This document shows, in pieces, positions 23,576 to 36,453 of a stretch of DNA of 64,000 nucleotides. The stretch comes from Aquanectria penicillioides (taxonomy: Eukaryota; Ascomycota; Sordariomycetes; Hypocreales; Nectriaceae), in assembly GCA_003415625.1 (NCBI GenBank), contig PYIU01000011.1, positions 1,501,001 to 1,565,000 of the forward strand, given 5' to 3'. Each line of letters opens with the position of its first letter. The stretch's first letter is position 1. A program made the position numbers and the translations under genes. The notes under the pieces were generated by a model, which was given only the letters and a program-made list of their open reading frames with translations, was not told where the DNA came from and ran no database searches.

Positions 23576-26375
23576 TTATGCCTCTTCATCTAAATCTTCA
23601 TTGCTATTGTCGCTGCACGCTTGCAGCTCGGGGTCGTCTCCTGTCTGGGCGTATGAAGAAACAGTCATTGGTTCCTTGATGTCCCAAGGTGAAATGTTCA
23701 TTTCCTCCGTCCACTCTAAAACGTCAGCGTTGAGGGCGGTGATAGTTTTGTCAAATTGACGAGCCAGGATCTGTTGGTCGATCCCCCGATACCAGGCCGT
23801 CAAGTCATCCTTTCGCAAGTTTTTCTGACGTTCGATGATACACTCCATCTTCTCTCTTGCCCCTTGGGCATCGTTGTTGCGCAGATGTTCAATGACATGG
23901 GATAGTAACTGAATATCGCGACGTAAATTTTCATCGCGAATGAGCCGGTACAGCTTCACGAAGAGTTCTTGGTCAGCATCCGACAGCAAACTACCCCTCC
24001 CTCGTAGAGAATGTGGATATTCAAGAAAATACAAAAATGTGCCCCATGCTGTGTATCCACTGTGATCACGAAGCTGGAAGTTGATATCTGGCCAGATCAG
24101 GGGGCCAAGATTTACAATCTCCTGCAATACTTCGTTGTCCGAAATACTTGCCACTGTGTGTAATAGGTTCTGTGAGGCGTTATTGATGGACTGTAGAGAG
24201 GCTCCGGCTTCAACGAGGCAACGCAGAACTAGGGGTTGGTTTTCCACGACTGCATATATTGCGGGCGTTGCACCATCCGCATCCCGCATTTCGAGGCAAG
24301 ACCTGTCCTTTGCTAGCACAAGGTCAATGATGCTCCTGATTGGACCCGTGTCAGAATTGTAGGAGCCAATGGATAACATGTGAAGAGGCGTCCGGCCAGC
24401 CCAATCTTGATTTGAAGCTGAGGCTCCTGCTGCGAGCAGTAATGCAGCCGCTTCAGTCCAGCCAGCTTGAGCAGCAAAATGAATTGCGCGGCGGCCTTCA
24501 GCGTTGCCCTTCTCAACATTGCAGTTTGCCTGAATAAGCAGGGCGATGCAGTCGGCATGGTTGTGGGTGGTAGCGCACATGAGTGGTGTCCATCCCAGGG
24601 AATCCGGTTTGTCGATGTCGGGTTTCGCGTTCAGCAGGACTTTAACTGCTTCAGTATGACCGAGAGAGCAGGCATGGTGAAGCGGAGCAAGACCGAGCTG
24701 ATCTAAGACGTCAATCGCCCAACCCTCTTCGTCGAGTGCATTTTCCATCCCGTGTCCTTGCTTAGCCGCAGCATGGACTTTGGTTGTGGCCCATTCCGGC
24801 AATATATCAACAAATGAGATTACTCGATGCAGTAGCCTCTCCTTTCTATCTTCGAGCCCGGAATTAAATTGAAGCAGCCGGTTAACTCTGTACACCAATG
24901 TACTGTGAAGTATTAATCGTCCATTTACATGATTGATGCGTTCAGTTTATACAATACCTCGATAACTTTTGCTTCTGGAGTAAACTCTCCCATGTACTAA
25001 GAAGAAACTCCAAGGCATCGAATTCATAGGTTATCAATGCATACTTTTCTTTTTGATTAGCTTGAACTATATATGTTCACAATGCAGGTCCCTGAACTTA
25101 CCTCAATCAGTCCCATGCCCGTTTCATCCGCATCGTCAGGAAAACAGTCAAATACATAATTATCAAAGAAAGAGATGGGCTTTTTGGGTCTCTCTATCCA
25201 TCTCCAAATTACGTTGTTTCCTGGCAACACCCTGGCGGGCCGTAATGCAACGTTCAGGCCCGAACTGCTATAGGCTGCCTTGAACAGCAATGTTCGAGCC
25301 CAAAGCCACTGTGGTAGTCGATACTGCGCCCGTATCAAGGCCTCTCGATCATAGTTGCATGCGACTTCTGGGAATTGAATGCAGTTTTTGCTCCGTCGAG
25401 GAGTGTAGTCGATGAGCCAACGTCCGATCAGAGGTTGTAACCATTCAGGTCCTCGGAAACTGCTTCCATTGACATGACGAGAACAGCGAGAAATGCTAGC
25501 ATGACTATTAGCACTCGCCGAGGTTCTCTTTTTAGTCCCTACGTTCATCACTATGGATGTGTGCCCTGAGTTCTCTGTGTCGCCTTGAAGCGGTGGCCTT
25601 GGTATGAGTTCGGAGTCAGATGCACTGGGGTTCTTCGCTATCTTCTGGGTCGTATTTTCGTCCTGAGAACTTGCTTCTGCTTTCAATTTCCCCTCCATTT
25701 CTTCCTTTACCTCCATACCTGTAGTTAGATGCGAGTAGTGTTGTATTTGTCGTAAGGCCTGCAATGCAGAGACAGCTTCAGAATGTAGTCTAGTACCGTC
25801 AGCCCATCTTGTACAAAATGATGGAGATCAGCTGGTCCATTGAAGTATACCTGTTTTCCATCACCATCTGCAGCGCCAAAATACTGGCATTTTGACAATG
25901 CATCGCAATCTGTAGGTCTGCCTTTGCGTCTCGCGCCTTCCCTATGAGCTTTGGTATCTTGTTGCGCTTCAGAATCCACTTTCGTTTCTTTGCCCGAGAT
26001 TGTGCATCATCAGGTATTTGTGAACAGTAGGCCGCGATATCATCCAGCTCATCCTTAATCTCTTGCAGCTTCGTACCTGCTTCAGCCATCGATAGCGGTT
26101 CCGATACATCCGGAAGGCCCGGTATTTGCGAAAACGGTGTTGGAATGTTGCGGAAGTCTTTGATTATGATGTCTATACTTGCAATCTGCTTTGCGGTAAT
26201 TAGAGCTCTATATCTACAAGAGCCGCCGTGGCCATATTGAGGTCGGGAAACTTGCTTGCTGTTTTAGATCCTTGAAATCACTTTGAGTCTCTGATAGTTC
26301 CTGTAGAAAGCTTACTGTTTTGATCGACACCTCTAGTAGCGTCAAACAACTCGACACTGCGCCAAGGACTTCCAT
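23576..26375 (-). CDS. Ankyrin-repeat protein with an NLR-type fungal N-terminal domain and no NTPase
   Basis: Exons 25851 and upstream, 25807-25102, 25043-24958 and 24902-23576 join cleanly (43-, 58- and 55-nt introns) and give 785 residues if translation starts at 26089. Coding sequence continues upstream (LITAKQIASIDIIIKDF). A separate exon beginning at 26375 (MEVLGAVSSCLTLLEVSIKT) looks like the N-terminal helical domain seen in fungal NLRs. The junction between these two pieces near 26200-26290 needs a non-standard splice site or contains an indel, and I could not settle it. The C-terminal half holds ankyrin repeats: LGLAPLHHACSLGHTEAVK, LGWTPLMCATTHNHADC, EGRRAIHFAAQAGWTEAA, AGRTPLHML and DGATPAIYAVVENQ. 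No P-loop or NB-ARC/NACHT motif is present. It may be a protein-binding partner or regulator of NLR signalling. It lies directly downstream of a full NACHT-ankyrin gene on the same strand. Confidence 0.7.
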
Positions 26376-27846
26376 GGTGTCAGGTAGGTCTGACTTGACT
26401 AAGTAAACTGAATATTGATGCCTAGGGACCTGAAATCGATCTAGCTGGTGAAAAATTGTAATTTGGGCAGGAATAGGCGTCATAGGCTTCTAAAATAACT
26501 GTATGTTCAGGGTGTATCACGTGGAATTGTCAGCCTCGCAAACGTCACATAGGATGCATCGCCACGGCACTGCCTCGGAGAACAAAGCTGGAACTAAGCC
26601 AAAGGAAAACTATAAAATATTAAAATAGAAATGGATGTGTGGCAGTGGTTTAATAACTTTAGAAAAACACAAACTACGTCCATTTCTTCAAACCACATGT
26701 GTTAAAGGCATTTGGGTACAGGGTAAGGAGATGTGGGTGTTGAAAGCATAGAACCTAAAGTACCACTTGTTTCGGCAAGGAGGTACCTCCAGTTTTTGCT
26801 AAGGTGCTATGGTTCAATAGTGAGGTTAATCTCTTTAACTTAACTTCTTAGCTTCTCTATCTAGATGAACGAGTATAACGGACAGAAAATGTATATGATA
26901 CATTTTATCCTTAGTCAAAGCAATTAACCTGTTGTATTGCTAAGGTTGCATACATGACCGCAAATGAGGCTGGAAGCTACGCACTTACTGCACAGCAACG
27001 CGCATCAATTGGTAACTTGAGCGATGACAGATTTCTTCCCTGAGCCTCGGCAACTCACTAGGCAGCAACGTGGCAAAGTCTCACGAGCGTTAACTTAACA
27101 AGATGTTCCGTTGCACATCCTGGTTGGGGGCACACACGACAAGAAGACGAAGTAATCTGGTCAGGGATGCCAATGACGTCCAAGATTCAATCCACACTGC
27201 TAGTGATCAGAGGTCCTCTATAGATTTTGCGATTTCGAGTGGACCCTACAAGCAAAGATCGATTTAACCCCCCTTACATCCAGTTTGAAGGAGAAGAACT
27301 CGACGCAGCGGATTCTATTCCGTGGACATGTACTGAACAGTTCGATGCCGAGGAGCCCTCACTTGGATCATTTGCGGATTATCCCTGTCTTCTCGTGCGA
27401 ACGCGAAAGTATATTGACAAAGGAAGGTTTAAGGAAGCATTTCTTATCCTAGAGCCCGTTGTAGATGGCGTGCAAGCTAATGAAGGGGGGCCGCTGGACT
27501 TCCGCAGAATTGGAATAGGGTGCCAGAGAGGCGCCACGCAGAGGACATTCACATCCATCTCTAGGGAGGTGATTGGGCTCTACTAAGAGTAAAAATCGAA
27601 GCATCACCTTGAATCAGATGGAATGCCCCAAGATTTTGCCGGCATTGAAGCCCTGTTGGGATAAATCAAATCAGATGGGCCTGCCCGTAACGAGGGCTAG
27701 AAATAGAAAGATGGTTGGCGAGGAAATCCTGTCTCGTGGAGATGCTCTCTAAGAACGCAATGTCAAGCTGAGAATAGAGGATTATTGGATGAAACTTTGT
27801 ATTGAGGATTCTATACCGTCGTTTACTCGACTATCCAGAGTGGAAG
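26376..27846. other. Intergenic between two ankyrin genes, with one possible gene remnant
   Basis: Mostly AT-rich. The only part with coding-like composition is the plus-strand frame at about 27227-27586, listed separately. Confidence 0.4.
27227..27589 (+). pseudogene. Possible gene fragment, unrecognised
   Basis: An open frame of about 119 codons without an ATG at its beginning. It has a balanced, coding-like amino-acid mix (for example NPPYIQFEGEELDAADSIPW and FADYPCLLVRTRKYIDKG) but no flanking exons I could join and no domain I recognise. It may be a decayed fragment of a larger gene, or chance. Confidence 0.2.
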
Positions 27847-30800
27847 CTACCTGTATTGTGCCCATCTATTACTGGGTATTGTTTTCTTGTTTCTTGGGTA
27901 TCCGTGTACAACGCTATGTTGCTCACTTCTTTTTGGTACCAGGGCGCCTTTGTCAGATATACCTCTCCTGACAGTGTTCCATAGATCTTGGTGGTTCTGA
28001 AATTTTGGAACATCGTTCAGACAAATGTGATCCGCTACTGTTGTCACATCTGCCCCGTTGGCAACCAGAATTTCGGCTAGTCGCAACTTTGCTTCGCCTA
28101 GAGCCTCGGCTCGTGATCCATAGAACCTGCCCGTATCCAAAGCTAGATGTAACGCCGTAGGGCCTTCACCAGGTGTTACATACTGTCCCTGGATCTCCAC
28201 AGTCGCTCCAACACCATTTGCAATCAAGTATTCTGCAATTTCCGGATACCCCTTTATCGCCACAAGGTGGAGACTATTGCCCTGCCAACCGTCGGGTCCT
28301 GTGTAGGTGCTTGACCTTGCAGTCATGCCTGAAGGTCTGTTCCATGAATAATAGCATGGCCACTTGTGTGTAACCACGGTTGGATCGGCACCAGCATTTA
28401 CAAGTGCCTCGACAATTCCTTGTGATCCTCTGTACGCTGCCACATGAATTGGGCGCCAGCCGTTTTGATCCATGGTTTCAACATCTGCACCATGCTTCAA
28501 CAGCTCTTTCACCAAAGGTTCATTGCCACGCTCCGCGCTTTGCCATAGTAAAGTTCCAATTTGGAACTCATCTCTCTCACCAAGGTGTTTGCGGTCTTCT
28601 AGGAGATCGTGATGGGCGAGAGCGTGTACGAATCGTACTAGACAATCTCCAAGCTCCTGATCTCCCGCTGCTTCCGTCCAATGATTTTTCAACGGATTCT
28701 CGACTACGTGATCCAAAAGGGTTTCCAGATTTTGGCTATTCTCATGGAGGGCTGAGATCATGAAGGCATCTAAACCATCAGTGCCTTGTATACGCGGATC
28801 AGCGCCAAGATCGAGAAGCATCTGCACAAGATCGCGAGAGTCAGCGTTGTCGACCGCGCATAATAATAGCGTCCTCCCATTCGTCTGGATGTCATTAATA
28901 TCCAGTCCGAATTTGATGAGGGCTTTTAGCATAGTGGTGAACGTTTCCAATGATTCCACAATTCGATCCCAATGCCAGTAAGCCATGAACACGTTCTCTC
29001 GAAAGTTGAATTGTTGAAGGGGGGGTGTATTTACGTCTAACCGTGAACCGTATTCAAGAAGCACTGTCATCGTAAAGATTTGCATTTCCCTGATGGCTTG
29101 GGGCAAAAGAGCATATATGTTAAACGTCGGAGGCAAAGTAGCCCCTAGCCGATGCAATTGCTCAAATAGCGCCCATTTTCCTGACAATAGGGCTAAAGCT
29201 ATGGGTGTAGTGTTTTCTAGTTCAGCAATGTCTCCATCAGTCGGTGTGAATGATGTGTTTTCGTGTTGTGATTTATTCAATACGAGCGGTAAGCTCTCTT
29301 CCACCCCGGGAATAAGCGCCAGATTATTGACGCCAGATTTGGGTTTCGATGCGATTCCACGCTGGTTTTCAGCAAGTAGAGACAAGACGCGTCCGGGATC
29401 ATCAACAAGTGTTTTCCTCCGCTGTGTATGCCTCTCTGCAAGATAATGAATCATGTATTTGCCATTATCATCAACAGCTCGCAAGTCGGCGCCAGCACCA
29501 ATGAGGCACTCAATTGCTTGTGCATTTGCAGATGCAACACCGTGGTGAAGCGGTGTTCTGCCTTCATTGTCCTTTTCGCGTACATCTGCGCCAGCATCAA
29601 TCAATTGCTGAATTACCTCGGCGCATCCAGCTTTAGCAGCATGATGCAAGGCAGTCATCCCGTGAAGGTCCCTGAAACGAATGTTGGCTTTGTAGGAGAG
29701 GAGTAGAGACACCATCTGTGGCAGGATTTGTGTTGAATCAGGCTCCTCGGCTGTTTCACCATATTGGCGGAGTCCACATGCTAAAATCAAGGGCGTCATT
29801 CCTCTTCCATGTATGCTATATCCAGTGCCTTGCTGAACTATTGCCTCAACATTGGATCCCGCCAAAAGGAGTTCATGAGTTGTATCAAAGAATCCGTTTA
29901 TCACAGCCTGGTGCAATGCAGTCTGCCCATAGATGTCGCGGCGACTTAGATCAGCTCCGTTTTCTAATAGTATTTTTGTATAGCGAGTGTCCTTCCTGAA
30001 AGCCGCGGCGTGTAAGGGTGTCCGAGTTGAAAGGAAATTAACATCTGCTCCAAGCTTTATGAGTGCGCAGACAGCCAAAAACTGATTGTCTTTGATAGCT
30101 CCGTGTAACAACCTGTGCTTCCAATATTCGGGATGCAAGTCTTTTGAGTGGGAAGGAATATCCTGTATATAGGTTTCAACACCACGATACCGTTCACTCT
30201 TGCTCAAAGTTCTCCATAGGTTAGAGACGGGGATGTCGAAATGACCTAAACTCCAAATTCCATCAAGATTATCGGTCTGTTTCTGACAAAGAATCTCAAA
30301 TAGATCATTGTCTCCGTTGTCTGCCGCAAGCTCGACTGCGGGGCCCACTGTCCGTTGGGCCAAATATGTCTGAGCAGCTACCACAGTAAGCTCCTTGACG
30401 AAGGGCATAGTTTCCTTTTCGCAGTTGGATAGCCATGCTTCATGATGCTTCAGGATGGCCTTCACCACGGCTGGTTTTCGCGTTGAAACAGCCCACGTTA
30501 GTGCAGTCCAGTCGTGAACGTCACGGGCGAGGTGGTCCGCACCATTTGATAACAAAATGCGCGCGCCTTCTTCATTTTCTCTGATCGCTAGCCAGAACAA
30601 TGGGGTCCAGCCTTGAGAATCTTTGGCGTCAACATCGGCACCGGCTGCGATCAGTTGGCTTATTGACGCTGTGCTATCGCGAGAGCAAGCCCAATGCAAA
30701 GGAGTCCATCCTTGAGAATCCTGTGCAGAGACCTCATGTCCTTTTGCAATGAGAGATTCTATTTTTCTTGATAAATCCCAATATGCTGCAATATGAAGCG

Positions 30801-32727
30801 GGCCTTGGCCCTTGGGAATTGTAGCAAGCAACTCAACGGCCAGAGCTGGTTCCGTAATTTCTGGTCGGTATTGTAGAGCCTGAAATGAGCTGAGACGCAA
30901 CTCGTGGCTACTCAAAACAATATCAATGAGAAGATCTATATCCTCATCAAGGTCGCTCGTATCGATATGCCTGCCCCAAAATTTCGAAGCGTAGAGAAGA
31001 AAAGGCCGCTGTTCGATTCGTAGAAGTATCTCGTCAACAGTTTTACATGCTCCAGATGTAAGTGGTGGTAGTGTCAAGTAGGTGAGACAGGTGGCAGCAA
31101 TATCTTTGCGAATCCCTGGAGGTGCGCGGGCGTGGAAGAATTCGTAAGCAGTAGCGTGGACCATGCCAATGGAACCATCCACAGCCTCCATGGTGACAAG
31201 TCCAACGCACGCTCTCAGTATCAACTGCATATCAGGAATATTGTCTTCGTCAAATACCTCAGATCCCTCTTCTACAGCGAGTGCATGCAACAGTTCGTCA
31301 GCCTTGAGTCTTCTTTGTGAGTGAGTGACCCATGCGATGACCCTGTACGCAAGATCGCGCCAATGTCGTGGCTGAGTATTAATGCGCTCTAGGCTAGATT
31401 CAAATGCCTCGGTGATTGTTGTTGGCATAGTCTTTAGAGACTTTCGCATTTGTGCCAGTGTTGTCATATCAAGCAACTTGTGCGCATAAATATGTGCAAG
31501 AAGAAATCTGAATGCTGCGTGAGGATTATGTACCTTGCAATAGAGGAAGCATACTTACATTCCCTTTGCTTTTTCGACCAATGTTTCGAGCAAGTCCCGA
31601 CCTCGTACAAGTAGGCGATTGTGACCGGCCTCGCGGAAACAGTGCTCCAAGAATAGTAATATGTCTCCCGGCATTGCAAGACAGTCAATTTTGTTGGCTG
31701 TCAATAATGATTCTCGTATATCTGGAGTGTCACGACTTGTGACAAAGATTTTGCAACCAGCTGCAGAAAGGTCTTTGAACAAGTCCAGCACTTCTTTAGG
31801 CGAGGTGTGTTCGTCAGGAGCGTCTAAAATTAGATATGTCGAGGATGACAGATGACAAATTGTGACAATCATGTCGTATAGTGTTTTGAGGTTAGGTTCC
31901 CCTTTCGTCTCTTCTTTAAACCTTATCAATGACTCGATGGCTGATTCTTCAGCCTGGTTGATTAGGTTCCGTAAGAGTGACTGAAGAATAGCCAGGGTAT
32001 CTTGCTGCTTGCGTAGTGCGTAATCACAAAAGTAGTACGCTATGCAAGACTGACTCAACCGTTGGCTTCTCAAATCTTCAGCGACAATCGACGCTAGAAC
32101 CGACTTTCCGCTCCCTGGGGGACCACAGCACCACAAGGTTGATTCATTACCATCTCGCCAACTTTGGTATTTGTCGGAATCAATAAGCCACTGTCCGGTG
32201 CCTGGAGTCGACGCTGGAATCGGCTTCGAAGTCTCCTCGGGTAGATTCAACCACTTTAGAAGCTTGTCTCGTTGCCCTCGTTGATTGAGGTGAGTGATTT
32301 GGCGATACGTGTCTGTTGCAATAGACAGTGTATGAGACGCCATGTAATCAATAAAGACAGTATGGAAACTGCGTAGGCTCTCGATTCTCTTTTTCAACTC
32401 TCTTTCTTGGAAGAGCCATTTTGCCCTTTTGACGCCTGCCGATAGATCATCTCGGATGACCTCCAATTGCTCTCTGCAATCCGCAACTAGACTTTCTGAT
32501 AGTGATGATGGGCGATGGCTGAGAAGGCCAAGAGCTTCTGCTTTAGATGCTGCACAATCAGCTCGAAAGAGGACATCTGTTAGACCCGAGACCTCTTGTA
32601 GATAGAGCTTCTGTGTCTTGGATGCCTCCTTGAGATCCGAGATAAGGTTATAACTCAGCTTGGTTATTTGCGCGGCAAATGTAACCAACCCCGCGACTCC
32701 GGATGCAAGACCGATTATTTCTGCCAT
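27847..32727 (-). CDS. NACHT-ankyrin NLR (STAND) protein
   Basis: Two exons, 32727-31559 and 31507-27847, with a 51-nt intron at KAKGIFLLAHIY, give 1609 residues. Domain order: an N-terminal helical signalling domain (about 1-150, MAEIIGLASGVAGLVTFAAQ, the common fungal NLR N-domain); NACHT NTPase with P-loop GPPGSGKS at 202-209 and Walker B LILDAPDE near 299-306; the winged-helix region with a KADELLHALAVE block; then about 20 ankyrin repeats (QGWTPLHWACSRDST, HGMTALHHAAKAGCAE, EGRTPLHHG and NGWRPIHVAAYRG among them) to the end. STAND proteins of this form act as cytosolic sensors of non-self or microbial cues: repeats bind ligand, NACHT oligomerises, and the N-domain triggers cell death. 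Start choice: MAEII is the conserved family start. An ATG 21 nt upstream is less likely. No break seen. Confidence 0.92.
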
Positions 32728-33097
32728 GGCGTGGCCCCTACAGCGCAATATGAATCATTCAAGACTAGATGAGATTGAGAAAGAGAAGTCCATGATTACG
32801 AAAATCGAGAACAATTCTCGCGTTGAAGCAATGTGTGCTTTGAGGCGCAGTAAATTACGCTTATGTCAGCTCCTGAAGAGGAGTGACAAGGGTTCCCCCC
32901 ACTCGATACTCATCTCAAGGTGAAACCAGAGCAGTTGCAAGTTTAAGTGAAAATGAATTTTAGTGACTCAAGCCGTTCGTCATTTAGCAATATTCCGAGT
33001 GGGTTTTATGAACGATGATACGCATTACAGTTGAGGATTTAGTATTCCTATCTCAGCCGTGCCGAATAGCTTTATCCACCAGTGAAATACCAATCCA
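32728..33097. other. Intergenic, no gene seen
   Basis: Promoter side of the NLR gene and 3' side of the transporter gene. Nothing distinct visible. Confidence 0.4.
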
Positions 33098-34856
33098 TCA
33101 TTCATATTGTCCTTTTCCTTCTGTTCCCGTGTGCTCGCCTCGTGCAGCAACACGCGCATTACTCTGCAAGCTTGTTCGCCATGCCGGTGTCTGGCCTAAA
33201 AATAGTTCGTCAATCTGCTCAAGGCTCAGTCGTCCGGTCTCGGGTATAAAGAAAAAGGTCAGGACCATGACAACCACGGTAATGCCGAAATAAAAGTATC
33301 CAACATTGGTTCCCATATTGCCGTATTCTGTATCAAGCATGTAGGGTGTCCAGAAGGCGGCTCCGAAACTGAACACCTCGTATAACATTACAGCATATGA
33401 CTGGCCAATGGTTCTGAGCCTGAGCGAATGCATCTCATTTGAAGAAACCCAGGCAATTGGTCCACTGCTAGCTCCAAAGGTAAATGACCAAATGCACAGG
33501 AAAGCGACCAATACCTTCTGAGTAACAGGGTTCGACTGGCCCATTGCTGAAGAAACTGCCGCAAAGATGAGCATGCTGGCTGCCATGACGGAGTATCCAG
33601 AAAGAAGACCAATTCGTCTTCCAACATATTCGCAAAGGAATGGCCCTGGAATCGTACCGGCGAGGACTACAAGACTTAGTTTCTTCTCAACGCCTTATAA
33701 CAGCCAAACCATTGTACTTACCACAGGAGCTAATGGCGACATTCAACGAATATGGGTTTGTCAAGCCAATCTGAGCAAGAAATAGGGCTGTATACGGAAT
33801 CACGAACTGGATCCCGGTAAGAGCATTTCCAAGGAGGGCCAACACAGCCAAGTGAGTTCGGCGGAAGTTGAGTCCTCGGAAGATGTCGGTCCATGAAGCT
33901 TCCCGAGAAATCTGCCGCTCAAACTCCATGTTTCGAGCGACCTCACTAACCAGCCAATCTACTTCGGCAGAGTGTGGATCCTTCTGATTGAACTTTGCAA
34001 AGGACATTCGCGCCCGCTCTTCCTTGTTTTTGGTCATGAGCCATCTCGGAGACTCGGGGAATAATGTGCTGGTCCCCATGAGTATTAATGCAGCTGGAAT
34101 CTGACAGAAAACTGGGGTTTGCCACGCCCAATTCGATGTGAACTTTGAAGATCCTGCGCACACCTGAAGTCCAAGAAGAGGATCAGCAACTCAATCCTTC
34201 TACTTTCCATGGTCACATAGCTAGAGATTGGCTATGGTGGGAGGACTTACAGCTGCCGCAACAACATTTCCAGAAGCCAACCCAACGTTGTAAAAGCTCA
34301 TGAGGAGGCCGCGTTTCTGCGGTGCAACGGACTCTGTTCCCCAGCTGGGAGCCGCAGAGTAGACCATGCCCATTCCCACGCCTCCAATACACTTGCACAC
34401 CATGTAGTTCAAGAAACTTCCAGAGGTGCCCATCATTCCGCCGGCACCGATGGCAATGAAAGCACAGGCAATTTGAAGCGTGCCCCGTCGACCAAGGTAA
34501 TCTCCGCTAAAACCAGCAATTACACCACCAGCTGACATGAACAAAATAGTCACCTGGATGAGTGATTGCTGCAGAGCGGTCAGGGAGCAGGTCTCTAGGG
34601 TAGAGCCATCCGACTCGGACGAGATAGTGCAATGGCCAAACGCTTTCTTATATGGATCCATGAGGAGAACAATCCCACCAAATGCAGCATCGAAATTTGC
34701 CAGCCACCCAAAAAGACCAACTGAAATGGAGAAAATTACCATGTACCATGTCGTCTTTTGATGGTTTACCGTGGCTCCTGGTTCCGGTACAAATGATGCT
34801 GCATTCTCCTCGTGTTGAGCCTGAGGGATTGGCTGGTCCTCCTTCGACGCAGCCAT
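33098..34856 (-). CDS. MFS sugar porter, alpha-glucoside/hexose permease-like
   Basis: Three exons, 34856-34251, 34163-33722 and 33666-33098 (87- and 55-nt introns), give 538 residues exactly in frame. Sugar-porter signatures are present: GDYLGRRGTL in loop 2-3, PESPRWLM before the central loop, VGRRIGLLSG in loop 8-9 and PETGRLSLEQIDELF after helix 12. About twelve hydrophobic segments are expected, and both termini are hydrophilic and cytosolic. The LFGWLANFDAAFGG start of helix 1 is typical of fungal maltose/alpha-glucoside and related symporters. The true substrate is unknown. The start at 34856 (MAASKEDQP) is the first ATG. No defect. Confidence 0.88.
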
Positions 34857-35952
34857 TGGGTGGATCAGTCTCACAGACTTTTCAAAGTTGGAAGAGATTA
34901 ATAGAGTAGTGGATATTCAAATAATAAAGGCTGCGAGGAGGGGCACTGCAGTTTCAATTGGACTGTATTTGTGACTGAAGATTATTCCGGTCGCACAGCA
35001 ATGGCTTCTTATACTTGACGTGAGAACGACCTCTAAACTCTCCACACACAGCTTGCAATGATTACCCCGCAAACCCCAGATCTGCCATCTGATGGGATCT
35101 GCACACCCCACTTCCCGGCTTGATAGATTGACGTTGAGACTGCAGAGGATCCGGGGTTGATGCCACGGCTTGGCTCGGGATCAGCTGCGGAGAACACAAG
35201 TCCAATTCGGCGCGGACTAGTTCTTCACACCAGAGCTAAACACGGCCTTTTGTAGCCCCCACTTGGGAAAGTACCTTGTTCTACATTTTATGACATCCAT
35301 GGCTGTCATAAAATTGTACCAAGACGCCAACATTAAAACATTCTTAAGTCAGTGCCGCCATGCCGCCATGCCGCCAACAGTTGTGTTCTACCGCTCGACT
35401 CTCTCTAACCTAAGAATATCCTATCAATCAAGACAAATTTTGATACTAACGGATGAGTGAATGTAGGGCTCCTAGCGCTGGATATTGAACTGGGGTGCTA
35501 TATGAGGAATTACCTCGTACGACGTCGACACCACCCAAATCCTCGGGCTTCCGGCTACAGGGGTCGCACTAATCGATGACGACGATTGGCATTTGTAATC
35601 ATGGGGACTCGTTAGTGTCCTCTTTCCGAGCTGAATTGAAGTTTCAGGGCGCCGCTTCAGTCCTACAACGTATAGCAGGTTCTGCAAGCCAACCCAACCA
35701 CATCACTCAGAAGCAGATATTACGAAGCATTTCGCTGCAAATAATCAGCACAATCTTGGTCCACATGCCGAAGCAACGACCACATTCCGAGTGAATCGGA
35801 TTTTACGTGGGATACATGGTGTGTATATAAGTGACTTTCTGATGCGACAACTTCAGAGGGCTGGTTGTGCAAGTGTAGCATATCATCCTAAATTTCACCA
35901 TCCACCATCTGATCACGCTCCAAGTTCGCCATCATTACAACTAGCCGCAATC
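34857..35952. other. Divergent intergenic region
   Basis: Upstream of both the sugar porter (-) and the SnoaL-like gene (+). It contains a short tandem run of GCCGCCAT near 35355-35380 and a TATA box (listed separately). No gene. Confidence 0.45.
35824..35830 (+). promoter_or_regulatory. TATA box of the SnoaL-like gene
   Basis: TATATAA, 123 bp upstream of the ATG. Confidence 0.4.
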
Positions 35953-36453
35953 ATGCCTCGAATGGAAGTCGCTGAGTTTCTCCAATACGTACGGGCATTC
36001 AACAAGAAAGACTATGCCGCCCAACACGCCTTCTACGCCGCAGATGTGGAGCTGATTGTTCCTGACCCTGCCATCAAGCCCCTTAAAGGAAGCAACGGAA
36101 TAATGGACCACTATCGCATTGTTCACGCAGCAGCCAATGAATTAATCGTCCCAATGTCGGTCTTGAGCGACCGCGGAAAAGTCTTCCTCGAGATGGAGGT
36201 GTACTTTACGTATCTGAAAAAGGGAAAAGGCGTGCATGACTTTGACGTCTTGCCAGGGGACATTGTGAAGATCACCAATTGTGCACTATACACCCTGGAC
36301 GAAGACAATAAAATGAGTCGAATTCGATGCTACCTCGGGGCTGCAGAACATTTGGGGCAGGCAAATGTGGCGGAATGGATCAAGGAGAGCCAGAGCCGAG
36401 CTGATGCGGATCTGCGTCTGAGTGATTCCTGGCCCCCAGGAAGCATGCTGTAG
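35953..36453 (+). CDS. SnoaL-like / NTF2-fold protein
   Basis: 166 residues from ATG 35953 (MPRMEVAEFLQYVRAFNKKD). An in-frame upstream extension to 35791 crosses the TATA box and promoter region, so it is rejected. The pattern is a helix ending in KDYAAQHAFYAADVELIVPDP, then KPLKGSNGIMDHYRIVHAAAN and several beta strands (KVFLEMEVYFTYLKKGKG, ITNCALYTLDEDNKMSRIRCYLG). This is the SnoaL/NTF2-like cone fold, used by small polyketide cyclases, isomerases and many uncharacterised fungal proteins. Catalytic residues cannot be assigned. No cluster partner is adjacent other than the transporter and decayed metabolic genes downstream. Confidence 0.7.
   Translation: MPRMEVAEFLQYVRAFNKKDYAAQHAFYAADVELIVPDPAIKPLKGSNGIMDHYRIVHAAANELIVPMSVLSDRGKVFLEMEVYFTYLKKGKGVHDFDVLPGDIVKITNCALYTLDEDNKMSRIRCYLGAAEHLGQANVAEWIKESQSRADADLRLSDSWPPGSML

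Noticed and set aside
35355..35380. Three tandem GCCGCCAT units
   Set aside because: Too short to interpret. Noted in the intergenic entry only.
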